Positions 1 through 8,565 of a stretch of DNA of 64,000 nt are shown here, piece by piece. The notes below the pieces were generated by a model. That model saw only the letters and a program-made list of their open reading frames with translations, made no database searches and was not told the DNA's origin. The DNA is taken from IMG/VR virus record IMGVR_UViG_3300033571_009404, positions 246,115-310,114 of that record, one strand, 5' to 3'. This stretch comes from a virus. The position numbers and the translations under genes were made by a program. Numbering within the stretch: position 1 is the stretch's first letter; each line of letters begins with the position of its first letter.

Positions 1-1
1 C

Positions 2-973
2 GAATCGACTCAAGATCAGTCCAATGGTCAAGAAGATAAAGCACAAGGCCAAGAGCAAGCTAAAGAAGTTGTTCAAGCAAGCCAAGCGCCTGTGGAAGGT
101 CAGGAACAAAAAGATCAAAAGCCGCCTGTCGAAGGTAACGTGAAAGATGGTGAAGTCCCTCAAGTCCCTCCTGCTTCCGAAGCCGCTATCGCTGCCCAAG
201 GTGACAAGTCTGCCAACGAAGCTGTCCCGACTTCCGGATCCATCTCCAGTGATGTCCCGCCCACTCCTGAAAAGCCAATCGTCGATGAAGCGTTGGCAGC
301 TGCGATCAACGCTCAAGCCAACGGTCCTAAAACCGTAGCTCCAGCTGAAGTCGTGAACCAGGGTACCAAGGACTCGTCTTCGCAGATCCAGACCCCGGTG
401 GCGACTCCCGTGCCTCCTGCTGTTCCGACTCCTCCGATGCCTGCCATGAAGCTGGCTGACAAAGTGGAAGTCAAGCAAGTTCCGGTGGCTCAAGATTCGA
501 CCGCTACTCCGGGTGTCGTCAGTGAAATGCAAGCCGTGCTGGATTCGGAAAAGATCCCCACTGGTGTGAAGATGGCACTGCATGCGATCCAGAGCTACGA
601 AGAAACCATGAAGGTCGGTCGTCCAGTCAAGACTGAAGTGGGTGCTGCTCAACAACGCGGCCTGTACCTGTCGGTCAAGGCCATCATCGAACAGACCCCG
701 GTGGGCGACTTCAAGCAAGTCTTCCGCTCCCTGCTGAAGACGGTCGAAGCCAACCGCACTGGCTGCTTCGCACCGCACGCTATCTTCCGTTTCCTGAAGG
801 ATGGCAAGCTGAACTCGGAAGAGATCAACATGTTCCGTCAATCGATGGACATGCTGGTGCGTCTGGCCCCGGTGGCTGGTCGTACTGAAACCCTGCGTCA
901 AACCGACATCCGTAAAGCACTGGCTGGTTACAACCCGGCTGCTGTGGATCGTGTCGTTGCTTACTTCGAGTAA
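2..973 (+). CDS. Acidic low-complexity virion protein, inner-head candidate (5' partial)
   Basis: The reading frame is open to the left edge, so the start lies outside the window; an internal GTG at 92 is not a convincing start. The visible 323 residues begin with a Q/E/K-rich stretch, followed by about 150 residues rich in P, A, V and E, and then a compact, probably helical C-terminal domain of about 150 residues. The layout (disordered acidic N-terminus, helical C-terminus) matches the inner-head-like proteins encoded downstream, which is the basis for the suggested role. Codon use is strongly biased (CTG, GGT, CGT, AAG), as expected for an abundant virion protein. No enzymatic motif is visible. 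A strong hairpin follows the stop codon. Confidence 0.6.
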   Translation, partial: ESTQDQSNGQEDKAQGQEQAKEVVQASQAPVEGQEQKDQKPPVEGNVKDGEVPQVPPASEAAIAAQGDKSANEAVPTSGSISSDVPPTPEKPIVDEALAAAINAQANGPKTVAPAEVVNQGTKDSSSQIQTPVATPVPPAVPTPPMPAMKLADKVEVKQVPVAQDSTATPGVVSEMQAVLDSEKIPTGVKMALHAIQSYEETMKVGRPVKTEVGAAQQRGLYLSVKAIIEQTPVGDFKQVFRSLLKTVEANRTGCFAPHAIFRFLKDGKLNSEEINMFRQSMDMLVRLAPVAGRTETLRQTDIRKALAGYNPAAVDRVVAYFE

Positions 974-991
974 GACCTGCGCCGATAGAGA

Positions 992-1038
992 GCCAATTCC
1001 TATGGAGAGCCTTAATGGTTATCTCCATGGGGATTGGC
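992..1038 (+). terminator. Intergenic hairpin after the first gene
   Basis: Arms at 992-1008 and 1022-1038 pair over about 17 bp with G:T wobbles and a 13-nt loop. There is no T-run after it, so it may be a processing or protective hairpin rather than a classical intrinsic terminator. It sits between the stop codon at 973 and the endolysin SD. Confidence 0.55.
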
Positions 1039-1061
1039 CCCTATTACGTTAGGAGAAAAAG

Positions 1062-2024
1062 ATGAGTCTGGATCCAGCTAAGATGGATACGAACCACATC
1101 AAGAATGTACAGAAAGTACTTAACGATAAGTTGGGGAGTAACCTTGAGATTACGGGTAAGTTTGATATTTTAACCCGTGTCGCACTCGCTAGGTTTCAGC
1201 GTAAGATGCAAATACCAGAGACATGCAACTACGATGAAGCTACACAGCTGTTGATTGAACCATCGATTAAAGGAGTTAGCATGTCTGACAACGGATTAGT
1301 AATTACTCAAGACCAGTTCCGTCAAATGGTCGGCACTGATGCAGCGACTGCAGCTGCTTGGTATGAACCCATGACTGCCGCGATGGTGGAGTGCGGTATT
1401 GTCACCAAACTGGATGCCTGTGCATTCTTGGCTCAAATCGGTCATGAGACCAATGGCTTAAAAGTTCTGTCCGAGAACCTGAACTACAGCGCCGATGGTC
1501 TGGCTAATACTTGGCCCAACCGCTACGCTGAAGTTGTGAACGGTCAGTACGTCAAAGTACCAGCACCTACTCCAGCAGGTCGTCCTACTGTTGGTACCCC
1601 CGTCATGCGTTATAAACCCAATGCACTGGCATTGAAGTTAAACCGCAATCCTCAAGCGATCGCTAACAACGTCTATGCTAATCGCTTAGGTAATGGCGAT
1701 GAAGCTTCTGGTGATGGTTGGAACCATCGTGGCATGGGTCCTATCCAGTTAACGGGTAAAGACAACCAAGCTACCATGGGTAAGAAGTTGGGTGTAGATC
1801 TGGTAGCTAACCCTGAACTCCTGATGCAGCCTGTTATCGGTAGTCGTGCTTCGGCACACTTCTGGTTAGACAATGGCGTTTCTGCATTCGCTAACAAGGG
1901 TGACTTTGATGGCGTATCGGACAAAGTCAATCTGGGTCGTAAGACTGAGAAGATTGGCGATGCGATTGGCTATGCTGATCGTCTGTCCCGTTTCAATGCT
2001 AACCGCAAGCTGCTGAATGTGTAA
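1062..2024 (+). CDS. Endolysin: N-terminal peptidoglycan-binding domain plus GH19-like lysozyme/chitinase domain
   Basis: A 320-residue protein with two modules. Residues 10-65 look like a PG_binding_1 domain (the V-Q-x-x-L-N, I-T-G-x-F-D and A-L-x-x-F-Q spacing). Residues 85-320 resemble GH19-type phage lysozymes: FLAQIGHETNG carries the likely catalytic Glu at 129 after His128, followed by the asparagine/tyrosine-rich NLNYSADGL stretch and RGMGPIQLTGKDN. Enzymes of this fold cut the glycan strand of peptidoglycan. No signal peptide is seen, so release would need a holin, or the protein could be virion-borne given the inner-head genes around it. The start is set by AGGAG at 1050-1054. The gene faces the polymerase gene tail to tail across a hairpin. 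Confidence 0.85.
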   Translation: MSLDPAKMDTNHIKNVQKVLNDKLGSNLEITGKFDILTRVALARFQRKMQIPETCNYDEATQLLIEPSIKGVSMSDNGLVITQDQFRQMVGTDAATAAAWYEPMTAAMVECGIVTKLDACAFLAQIGHETNGLKVLSENLNYSADGLANTWPNRYAEVVNGQYVKVPAPTPAGRPTVGTPVMRYKPNALALKLNRNPQAIANNVYANRLGNGDEASGDGWNHRGMGPIQLTGKDNQATMGKKLGVDLVANPELLMQPVIGSRASAHFWLDNGVSAFANKGDFDGVSDKVNLGRKTEKIGDAIGYADRLSRFNANRKLLNV

Positions 2025-2029
2025 CTGAC

Positions 2030-2079
2030 GGCATATGTCCCCGACACCTCCTTGTGAGAAGTGTCGGGGACTGTATGAC
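2030..2079. terminator. Bidirectional terminator hairpin between convergent genes
   Basis: GTCCCCGACAC (2037-2047) pairs perfectly with 2061-2071 around a 13-nt loop. Weaker outer arms GGCATAT and TGTATGAC extend the stem. It separates the endolysin from the convergent polymerase gene, so it could stop transcription from both sides. Confidence 0.75.
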
Positions 2080-2089
2080 CGCAGATCCT

Positions 2090-3901
2090 CTATACGGTCA
2101 TGACCTCCATGCTAGTGAGGTTAGGGGGCACTAAGATTTGATTGGTTTCAGGTGGAGGTAATGCAGGCGTTTCAGCAGCTAAGTCTTTAGCTAACTGAGC
2201 TTCCCATGCGGTCAGTTCAGCACAATTGAACAAACCAACAGCGACTTCAATAGCATTGACTGGACCCCCTGAGAGGTTGATCCCCTGACGTCGACGTTCA
2301 AGTTCAGACACGCCTTCGATAGAGCACAGTTCACGCCATGTAGTACGCTTACAAATGTTAAACACAGAACCACCATTCGGATAAGATGCTGACACGTCTA
2401 AGTCAGCCACCTGAATACGAATGTTTGTTCGTAACGTTGGATCTTCCTCAATGATGCATAGACCATTGTCAGCTACCAAGTGTGCTGGTAGGGTAATGAT
2501 CCATTCAGAGTTGGCAATCGTTAAATCATCTAGCGGTGTCTTAAGACTATCGCCAGCAGTACCGATGACCTTGTTCTTCTCCAACAAGAAGTAATGTAGT
2601 TCCGACACTAAGCGTGTAGGTTGAGACTTAAACTTAGCAAAGTCAGCGCAACCTGCCATAGACGGCACTTGCAGTGACAAGTCAAGCGTAGTCTCATCGA
2701 GTTCTTCCATCGAGATGCAGTCAAATACGTTGTAGATGACATATTCAAGAGGATAGTTCGATTGCATGAACATGTGCCATTCTGCTTTATGCAGATGGTC
2801 AGCTTCTTTGAACTTCAGTTTACGAATACCTAACTTTTTATCCAGAATCGCATCGAGGGCATAAGACGGTTCTTCACCATCAGCAATACGGATAAGCTTG
2901 TAAGCACACATGCCGTCGATCCAATAGAACGAGGACGGGCAGTGCACGGTATTCCAACGCTCATGGTTCTTCAGCGGTTTGACTTTACCGGAGGCTGAGA
3001 CAAACTGAGTAGGACCAGGGGCGTACTTGAAGAACTTGAAGTTACGAGGTACGGATGGATCGCAGAAGATATCAGCTGGATCTACACCTTTCTTCTCCAA
3101 CGCATGCAGCATCAACGGCATGTCGAAGTCGATGTTCCACACAGTCATGAAGTCAGGTTTCCATTCGTGTGCTTTTTGCATACAACGACGAATGACGTCT
3201 ACTTCGCTATCGACGATCTCCACTTCCCACTGCAAGCCGCGCTTCTTAATAAAGTCAACGGACTCACCGTTGGAGTTAGTGAAGTCGCCTAGGTAGTACT
3301 TAAACTTCTCTTGCAGTCGATTAATCACATCAGCATGACCCTCAACAAAGAAACGCTGCACCGCAGTGTAGACACGTCCTTTGTAAGAAACCGTTGCCAT
3401 GTTGATTTCATCAGTACCATGCACCATGTCTTTTTCAGTATCGAATGCTGCCACTGAATACTGAGTGTTCAGATCAGGGAAGTTATTTTGATACTTACGT
3501 TTGATGACAGATACCGATGGAATGTCAGCGCCATAAAGGAACGGACTATTCGACAGTTGTTTGTAACTCCCACGGAAACCAGGATTACCTAATGCCCGTG
3601 CGATGTTGCGGTTCAGTTGAGACTGCGTGCTCTTAAACTCAAGAAGCTTACTGACATCTTCTTCTTCTTTTTTATCCTTGTGATCACGAAACCCAGGTTT
3701 GGTGATCCAGAAGGGTCGTTCAAAGTCCCGTAGATAACGCAAATGCGGAACGGTGGTTCCATCCTTTAAGTGGATGTTTTCTTTTACCATGTGTAAATCA
3801 TGGTCACTACCAAACTGATCGCGGCAAAACACAGCAAAACGGCATTCGATGCCAGCGATGTCTTCACGTGCTAACTTTACTTGCTGTCCTTGTTGTGACA
3901 T
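2090..3901 (-). CDS. B-family DNA polymerase, 3'-5' exonuclease and motif A part only
   Basis: A 603-residue protein with the proofreading motifs of family B polymerases in order: Exo I FDTE (Asp154, Glu156), Exo II NIDFD (Asn256 to Asp260) and Exo III YNVFD (Tyr390 to Asp394). A palm motif A-like DVSASYPN follows at 502-509. I cannot find motif B (KxxxNxxYG) or motif C (DTDS), and the protein ends about 95 residues after motif A. The rest of the palm, fingers and thumb are therefore missing here and may be encoded by another gene. The start is the ATG at 3901 preceded by AAGGAAG; an upstream in-frame GTG at 3919 overlaps that SD and is less likely. It is the only minus-strand replication gene in the window, and its promoter must lie in the divergent gap 3902-4037. 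Confidence 0.8.
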   Translation of the reverse strand: MSQQGQQVKLAREDIAGIECRFAVFCRDQFGSDHDLHMVKENIHLKDGTTVPHLRYLRDFERPFWITKPGFRDHKDKKEEEDVSKLLEFKSTQSQLNRNIARALGNPGFRGSYKQLSNSPFLYGADIPSVSVIKRKYQNNFPDLNTQYSVAAFDTEKDMVHGTDEINMATVSYKGRVYTAVQRFFVEGHADVINRLQEKFKYYLGDFTNSNGESVDFIKKRGLQWEVEIVDSEVDVIRRCMQKAHEWKPDFMTVWNIDFDMPLMLHALEKKGVDPADIFCDPSVPRNFKFFKYAPGPTQFVSASGKVKPLKNHERWNTVHCPSSFYWIDGMCAYKLIRIADGEEPSYALDAILDKKLGIRKLKFKEADHLHKAEWHMFMQSNYPLEYVIYNVFDCISMEELDETTLDLSLQVPSMAGCADFAKFKSQPTRLVSELHYFLLEKNKVIGTAGDSLKTPLDDLTIANSEWIITLPAHLVADNGLCIIEEDPTLRTNIRIQVADLDVSASYPNGGSVFNICKRTTWRELCSIEGVSELERRRQGINLSGGPVNAIEVAVGLFNCAELTAWEAQLAKDLAAETPALPPPETNQILVPPNLTSMEVMTV

Positions 3902-4037
3902 AGAGACTTCCTTAATCACTATGAGTGTAAGACTGATTTAAGTCCGTACGACTCGTTATTTTGACCTTACAAAGTATATAGTCTTGCGATTTATTTCTAC
4001 TTCGTTTACAAATAGACAATCTCCTCGGAGTGGCCAA

Positions 4038-5369
4038 ATGACCATGAAAAAACGAGGTCACGACTTTCAGGTAGCACTGGAGTCGATCGACTTTCAAAAC
4101 AACTCATTCTTCGTTGAGTTGACAAACCTTATCAAGGAAGCCCGCGAGGAGCTAAAGGGTAAGTCTGATGATCAGATGCGGTTGTTAGCACCTGACTACA
4201 CTGATCGCTTTACTGCCATTGTGCACAAGTATACGAAATCAGCCATTCGTGCTGAGATCAATGACCAAGCCAGTACGAACTGGATGGGTCCTTATGCACT
4301 GGCACCGTCTCTGAACAAGAATCACCCGTTAATCAATGACTTCCGTCGTCGTCATTTTGATAACGCTGATTTAAAGAAACTGACTCGCGATGTTGCTACC
4401 ATCTCGGGTTCTGTTGATCTGCGTACTGGTTACGTGTCGGGTGGTTTCGCTCGCATTGAAGCGACTCTTGTGATTCCGGTTCGCTGGATTCGTCACGACT
4501 ACTTAACCGAGGAAGAAGTCGCGGCTGTGTGTTTGCATGAAGTGGGTCACATCCTAACATACTTCGAGTACATTGCTCGTAGTGTGAGTACCAATCAGGT
4601 TCTAGCATTCATCAGTAAGACCTACACTGGTCAGACTTATGTTGAACGTGAGAAGATCTTGGTTGCTGCTAAGGAAGTTCTCAACCTGAAGAATCTGAAG
4701 CCAGAAGAATTGGCTAAGATGGATGATGCTGAGAATGTGAACGTCGTCATCGTAACCGAAGCCGTTCAACAGTCTCGTTCTGAACTGGGTTCGAACATTT
4801 ACGACTACACCAGCTTCGAGCAGTTAGCCGATGACTACGCTGCTCGCATGGGTGCGGCTCGTGCTATGGTCACAGGCTTAGAGAAGCTGCATAAGGGTGA
4901 CTTCCTCGTTCGCAATCGTGCATCGTACTTCATCTTAGAAGCAAATAAGCTGCTGATGTTGGTTGGTGGTATTGGCAGTGCGTTATTGGGTGGTGTTGGT
5001 ATCATCTTTGGCGTCGTGGCGCTACTCATGTACGCTGGTCGAGTTAGTATGGATTCTAACAAGGACGCTAGCCCCGCTTACGATACACCGCGTGATCGCT
5101 TCCAACGACTGCGTAATCAGTTAGTAGCAGCGATGAAAGACAAGAAGCTACCTGCCGAGATGGCCAAGCAATACGCCGAAGACATCAAGGTAATCGACGA
5201 AATCCTGGATCGTATTCCCGGCAACCGCCAACTGTACGACGTCATTCGTGAGTATATCAATCCGTTCACTCGTAAGGCACGCAATCAGATGATGCTGCAA
5301 CGCGAGTTGGAAGACTTAGCTCACAATGACTTGTTCCTTGTGGCACAAGACATCAAGAATCAATCTTAA
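4038..5369 (+). CDS. Membrane-anchored HEVGH zinc metallopeptidase-like virion protein
   Basis: A 443-residue protein starting at the ATG that follows CGGAG; an upstream in-frame start at 3984 has no SD. HEVGH at 167-171 is a canonical HExxH zinc site, and FEQLADDYAARMG, with Glu261, is placed like the third-ligand ExxAD helix of M48-type gluzincins. A hydrophobic glycine-rich segment at about 305-334 is a membrane anchor, followed by a charged, helical C-terminus. Residues 11-15 (VALES) resemble the [AS]-x-E site of phage prohead maturation proteases, so the protein may be trimmed and packaged. A metallopeptidase role is inferred from the motifs only; cell-envelope or in-capsid proteolysis are both possible. 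It starts the run of four co-directional virion-type genes. Confidence 0.65.
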   Translation: MTMKKRGHDFQVALESIDFQNNSFFVELTNLIKEAREELKGKSDDQMRLLAPDYTDRFTAIVHKYTKSAIRAEINDQASTNWMGPYALAPSLNKNHPLINDFRRRHFDNADLKKLTRDVATISGSVDLRTGYVSGGFARIEATLVIPVRWIRHDYLTEEEVAAVCLHEVGHILTYFEYIARSVSTNQVLAFISKTYTGQTYVEREKILVAAKEVLNLKNLKPEELAKMDDAENVNVVIVTEAVQQSRSELGSNIYDYTSFEQLADDYAARMGAARAMVTGLEKLHKGDFLVRNRASYFILEANKLLMLVGGIGSALLGGVGIIFGVVALLMYAGRVSMDSNKDASPAYDTPRDRFQRLRNQLVAAMKDKKLPAEMAKQYAEDIKVIDEILDRIPGNRQLYDVIREYINPFTRKARNQMMLQRELEDLAHNDLFLVAQDIKNQS

Positions 5370-5380
5370 CTGGAAACATC

Positions 5381-6997
5381 ATGGCCAACAAATTTGCATT
5401 TCTCGAAGACGTAGCATCGAAGCTGTCTCTGGATCCTTTCAACCGTGCCAAGATCATCGCTTCTGCTGTGGCCTTAGTCGCAGTCTACAAAGCTCCGATC
5501 CCGACGACTGAAGTGGGTAGTTCGCAAAACCACTATCGCAATCAAGTCGCCACTGTGGTGAATGATCTGCTGTCCCAAATCGGCGAAGGCGCCGTGATGG
5601 ACTTCAAGTTCGCCAAGGAACTGGCTCAGGCTCTGTGGCTGGTTCGCTACAATTCCGTCTACAGCCCGGCATTCCCGTTTGGTTGCACGGAAGAAGGTTT
5701 CTTCGACCAAGTGTTCGGTGTTTCCCGCTACGTGGCTAAGGACGCCCATTGCTTCTTGAACGAGAACAAGGCATGCATCTTCGCACTGGCATTGCCGCTG
5801 TACAACAACATCAAGAATCTGGAAGCTGCTCAGAATTCTGCTGATCTTTCTGCTTCTGGTAATTCGATATTGATGGTTTCTCCTGTGCCGTCGCCTGCGA
5901 TGATCTCGGCTGAAGATGAATCATCGACTTCCCTACCATCCGGTCAAGAAGCTGTTAAGGAAGCCGATGGTACCATCCCCTCGACTGAACAGACCGCCAA
6001 AACCGTGGATGAGTTCGATACTGCATCCCCTGAAATGGTTTCCATCTCGCAAGAAGGTTTTGCCGGTGGCTTGGTCGGTTTCCTCGTGGGTTCAACTGGT
6101 TGGGTTCCGTTCGTGGGTCCTGCAATTCAAGCAGCAGCTAAGACCAAGCGTCTGAAGTTACGTGAAGATATTCAGACCATCGCCAAGCGTATCGCTCAAG
6201 TTCGCAATGGTCAAATCGAAGAAGCTAAGAAGAATGGTACTAAACTTCCGAAGATTCTGAAAAATATCGATTACATTGAGATCATTAAATCGGCCATTCT
6301 TGGTCAGGTATTCGGTGGTTTCTATGGCGCTTGGCAAGGTTCTGACTTACAGAACCTGAACAACCAACTGCAATCCAAACTGAAAGAACTGGAAGCCGAA
6401 CTGGAACGTGCCGGTATTTCCACTGAAGCATTTTGGGAATCGGTGCCGAGTGCATTGAAGCCTTCTCTGGAAGACAGCGACTATTCTGACCCGATCGATT
6501 CCAATGGTCCTTCCCTGAAGGAAACTTTCGAGAAGGTGGTGGATGCTTACGTCGAGAACGCACCTGACGAAGCTGAAGGTCTTAAGAATGCTTCTGGCAT
6601 TACTGAAGATGAAGTCAAGGAACTGGAAACTGAAGGTGGTCGTCCGGTGCCTGAGTCGGTCAGTGAAATCCTGTCGATCTCTAACGGTCCGGCTGGTGAC
6701 TATGGTTTCTTCGGTGACCATGACCTCATGAAGTCCGATGACATCGCCGCTTCCCTGAAAGAAGAAGTCAAAGTAACCTCGACCGATGATCGTGTGGATG
6801 CTGACAGTACCGATCAATGGTATCCGTTCGCAGCCAACGAAAACGGTGACAAACTCTTTGTGGATGAAAGCAAAGACGGTCAAGTTGTGGAAGTCAATGG
6901 TGAATCCGGTGAAGCTACGTATGTCGCTCCTTCCATGGAAGCGTTCTACGATCAGGTCTCCGGTCTGACCCTGAAGTCCCTGAAGAAACGTAAGTAA
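5381..6997 (+). CDS. Inner-head-like virion protein with glycine-rich membrane segment
   Basis: A 538-residue protein of unknown family. The N-terminal 150 residues are globular. A disordered S/T/E-rich linker follows, then SQEG at 223-226 and a glycine-rich hydrophobic segment at 226-248 that could insert into a membrane. Next come a basic helical stretch, a coiled coil (about 325-350) and a very acidic C-terminal third. A second SMEAF site sits near the C-terminus. These [AS/Q]-x-E sites recur in the neighbouring genes and suggest maturation cleavage. The 11-nt gap from the metallopeptidase gene and the 13-nt gap to the next gene indicate one operon. Confidence 0.6.
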   Translation: MANKFAFLEDVASKLSLDPFNRAKIIASAVALVAVYKAPIPTTEVGSSQNHYRNQVATVVNDLLSQIGEGAVMDFKFAKELAQALWLVRYNSVYSPAFPFGCTEEGFFDQVFGVSRYVAKDAHCFLNENKACIFALALPLYNNIKNLEAAQNSADLSASGNSILMVSPVPSPAMISAEDESSTSLPSGQEAVKEADGTIPSTEQTAKTVDEFDTASPEMVSISQEGFAGGLVGFLVGSTGWVPFVGPAIQAAAKTKRLKLREDIQTIAKRIAQVRNGQIEEAKKNGTKLPKILKNIDYIEIIKSAILGQVFGGFYGAWQGSDLQNLNNQLQSKLKELEAELERAGISTEAFWESVPSALKPSLEDSDYSDPIDSNGPSLKETFEKVVDAYVENAPDEAEGLKNASGITEDEVKELETEGGRPVPESVSEILSISNGPAGDYGFFGDHDLMKSDDIAASLKEEVKVTSTDDRVDADSTDQWYPFAANENGDKLFVDESKDGQVVEVNGESGEATYVAPSMEAFYDQVSGLTLKSLKKRK

Positions 6998-7010
6998 GAA
7001 GGAGAACCTG

Positions 7011-8552
7011 ATGAGTCGTCGTAACCAAGTCAGTGTCGAGGATTTCAATCAGGTTCTCGGCGTTCAACAACAGCCTGTCCCAGCACAAGACATCAGTACC
7101 CAGCAAAACATGACTGGTGACCCGTTCTTGGATGGTGCTGTTGACTTCGATAGCATCGGTGAAGAACCCCGTCCGATGGCGGGGGATCTTTTCGAAGATG
7201 TGACTCCGGGTACTTTCCCGGAGATGAAAGAAGAAGTCAACCTGACCGCTGAGATCCAATCCTCGCTGGAAAACTTACAAACCGTCCTGGAAGATATCAA
7301 GCGTGCTGGTGGTATGTCTCATGCCATCGCTCTGGAATGCCATAGCGTCGTGCCTGGCTTTGATATCCCGGTCAATCGCTTTACCAAGCATCCGACCAAG
7401 ACTCAGTACAGTGCGTCGCTGGAGTCGATTGCTGATTCGATCATCTCGGCCTGCGTGCGGGCTTTCAAGTATATCCGTCAGGCTATTCTGAAAGTGCTGT
7501 ACTGGATGGTGGGTAAGGAATACAAACCTGAAAACCCCCATACCTCGGAGCAGTCGACTTTGGACGAGATTCAACCTCTGCCACAAGAAGTCACATCTGC
7601 TGTTCTGGAGAAGTTGAAAGAATCGTCTCAAGACATCGCAGAAGCCAAGGGCGTGCTGTCTGACATCCATTACCAAGTGCAGAACTTTGAACAGATTGCA
7701 GCAACTTCTGGCATCGAGTACAAAGACGCTGCTGGTAACATGGAGTGGTACAAAGATCCTGAGAAGTACATCAAGGACATGAACTACGCCAATGGCAATG
7801 AAACCGAACAGAAGGTGTTTGAGTTCATGACCAAGGGTGATCGTGTCCATTCGGATCTGGCAACCAACGGTCAGTTCGTTCAACTGTTTACGGAAGTTGA
7901 GCGACTGATGGATGAAGCTGCACAGCACAACCAGCAAGTGTTGCAAACGTATCAGACCGAACGTTCTATCGAACCTTTGCAGCCTTTGCTGACTAAGGGC
8001 GAGCAGATCATCGAGAAGGCAAAGTCGATCGAAGAAGAAGCCATGAATCGTGACTTCAGTAAGTCTTCGGTTGGTACGCGCCGTCTTGCTGAACTGATGA
8101 AGCCGTTTGATCGCGTGCAACCGCTGACGGCTGATGGTGTTGGTAAGTGCGCAAGCTTAGTTCAAAGTCTCAGTTCGTTTAATGAGATTGCTAAGACTGG
8201 TCAAGAACTCGCTACCAAGTATAGCCAAAGTAACGGCATTACTGCTGACGGTACTGAAGACCTGCGTGCACAGATTCAAGCCACCAATGCGGTTATCCGT
8301 GATTCGATGTCGATCGTCAAGGTAATTGGTGCATTCTTCCGTGTTACCAATGAGACTGCACGCTCTGCTCGTAACTACAGTAATGTTCTGTCGTTCCTGG
8401 TGAATAACATCGCCAACAAGAGCATCCCTGGTAAGGACGAGCGTAGCCTGGATAACTTAAAGCGCATGCAAGAAGCGGCTAAGGTTATCCGTCAGGACCT
8501 GACTAAGTATTCGATCATCATGGGTAAAGTGATGAACGCTCGTGCTGTATAA
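7011..8552 (+). CDS. Inner-head-like virion protein, paralogue 1
   Basis: A 513-residue, largely helical protein with a strong SD (AAGGAG). The acidic N-terminal 130 residues look like a propeptide. SASLE at 134-138 then leads into an amphipathic, aromatic helix of about 30 residues ending VLYWMVGKEYK. The same element (SVEG, then VFYWILGKEYK) occurs in the next gene, so the two are paralogues. The remainder is alpha-helical with no catalytic motif. By analogy with phiKZ-type inner-body proteins it would be cleaved at the Glu, packed in the head and perhaps ejected with the DNA; that role is inferred. Confidence 0.6.
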   Translation: MSRRNQVSVEDFNQVLGVQQQPVPAQDISTQQNMTGDPFLDGAVDFDSIGEEPRPMAGDLFEDVTPGTFPEMKEEVNLTAEIQSSLENLQTVLEDIKRAGGMSHAIALECHSVVPGFDIPVNRFTKHPTKTQYSASLESIADSIISACVRAFKYIRQAILKVLYWMVGKEYKPENPHTSEQSTLDEIQPLPQEVTSAVLEKLKESSQDIAEAKGVLSDIHYQVQNFEQIAATSGIEYKDAAGNMEWYKDPEKYIKDMNYANGNETEQKVFEFMTKGDRVHSDLATNGQFVQLFTEVERLMDEAAQHNQQVLQTYQTERSIEPLQPLLTKGEQIIEKAKSIEEEAMNRDFSKSSVGTRRLAELMKPFDRVQPLTADGVGKCASLVQSLSSFNEIAKTGQELATKYSQSNGITADGTEDLRAQIQATNAVIRDSMSIVKVIGAFFRVTNETARSARNYSNVLSFLVNNIANKSIPGKDERSLDNLKRMQEAAKVIRQDLTKYSIIMGKVMNARAV

Positions 8553-8565
8553 CTGAAAGACCAAC

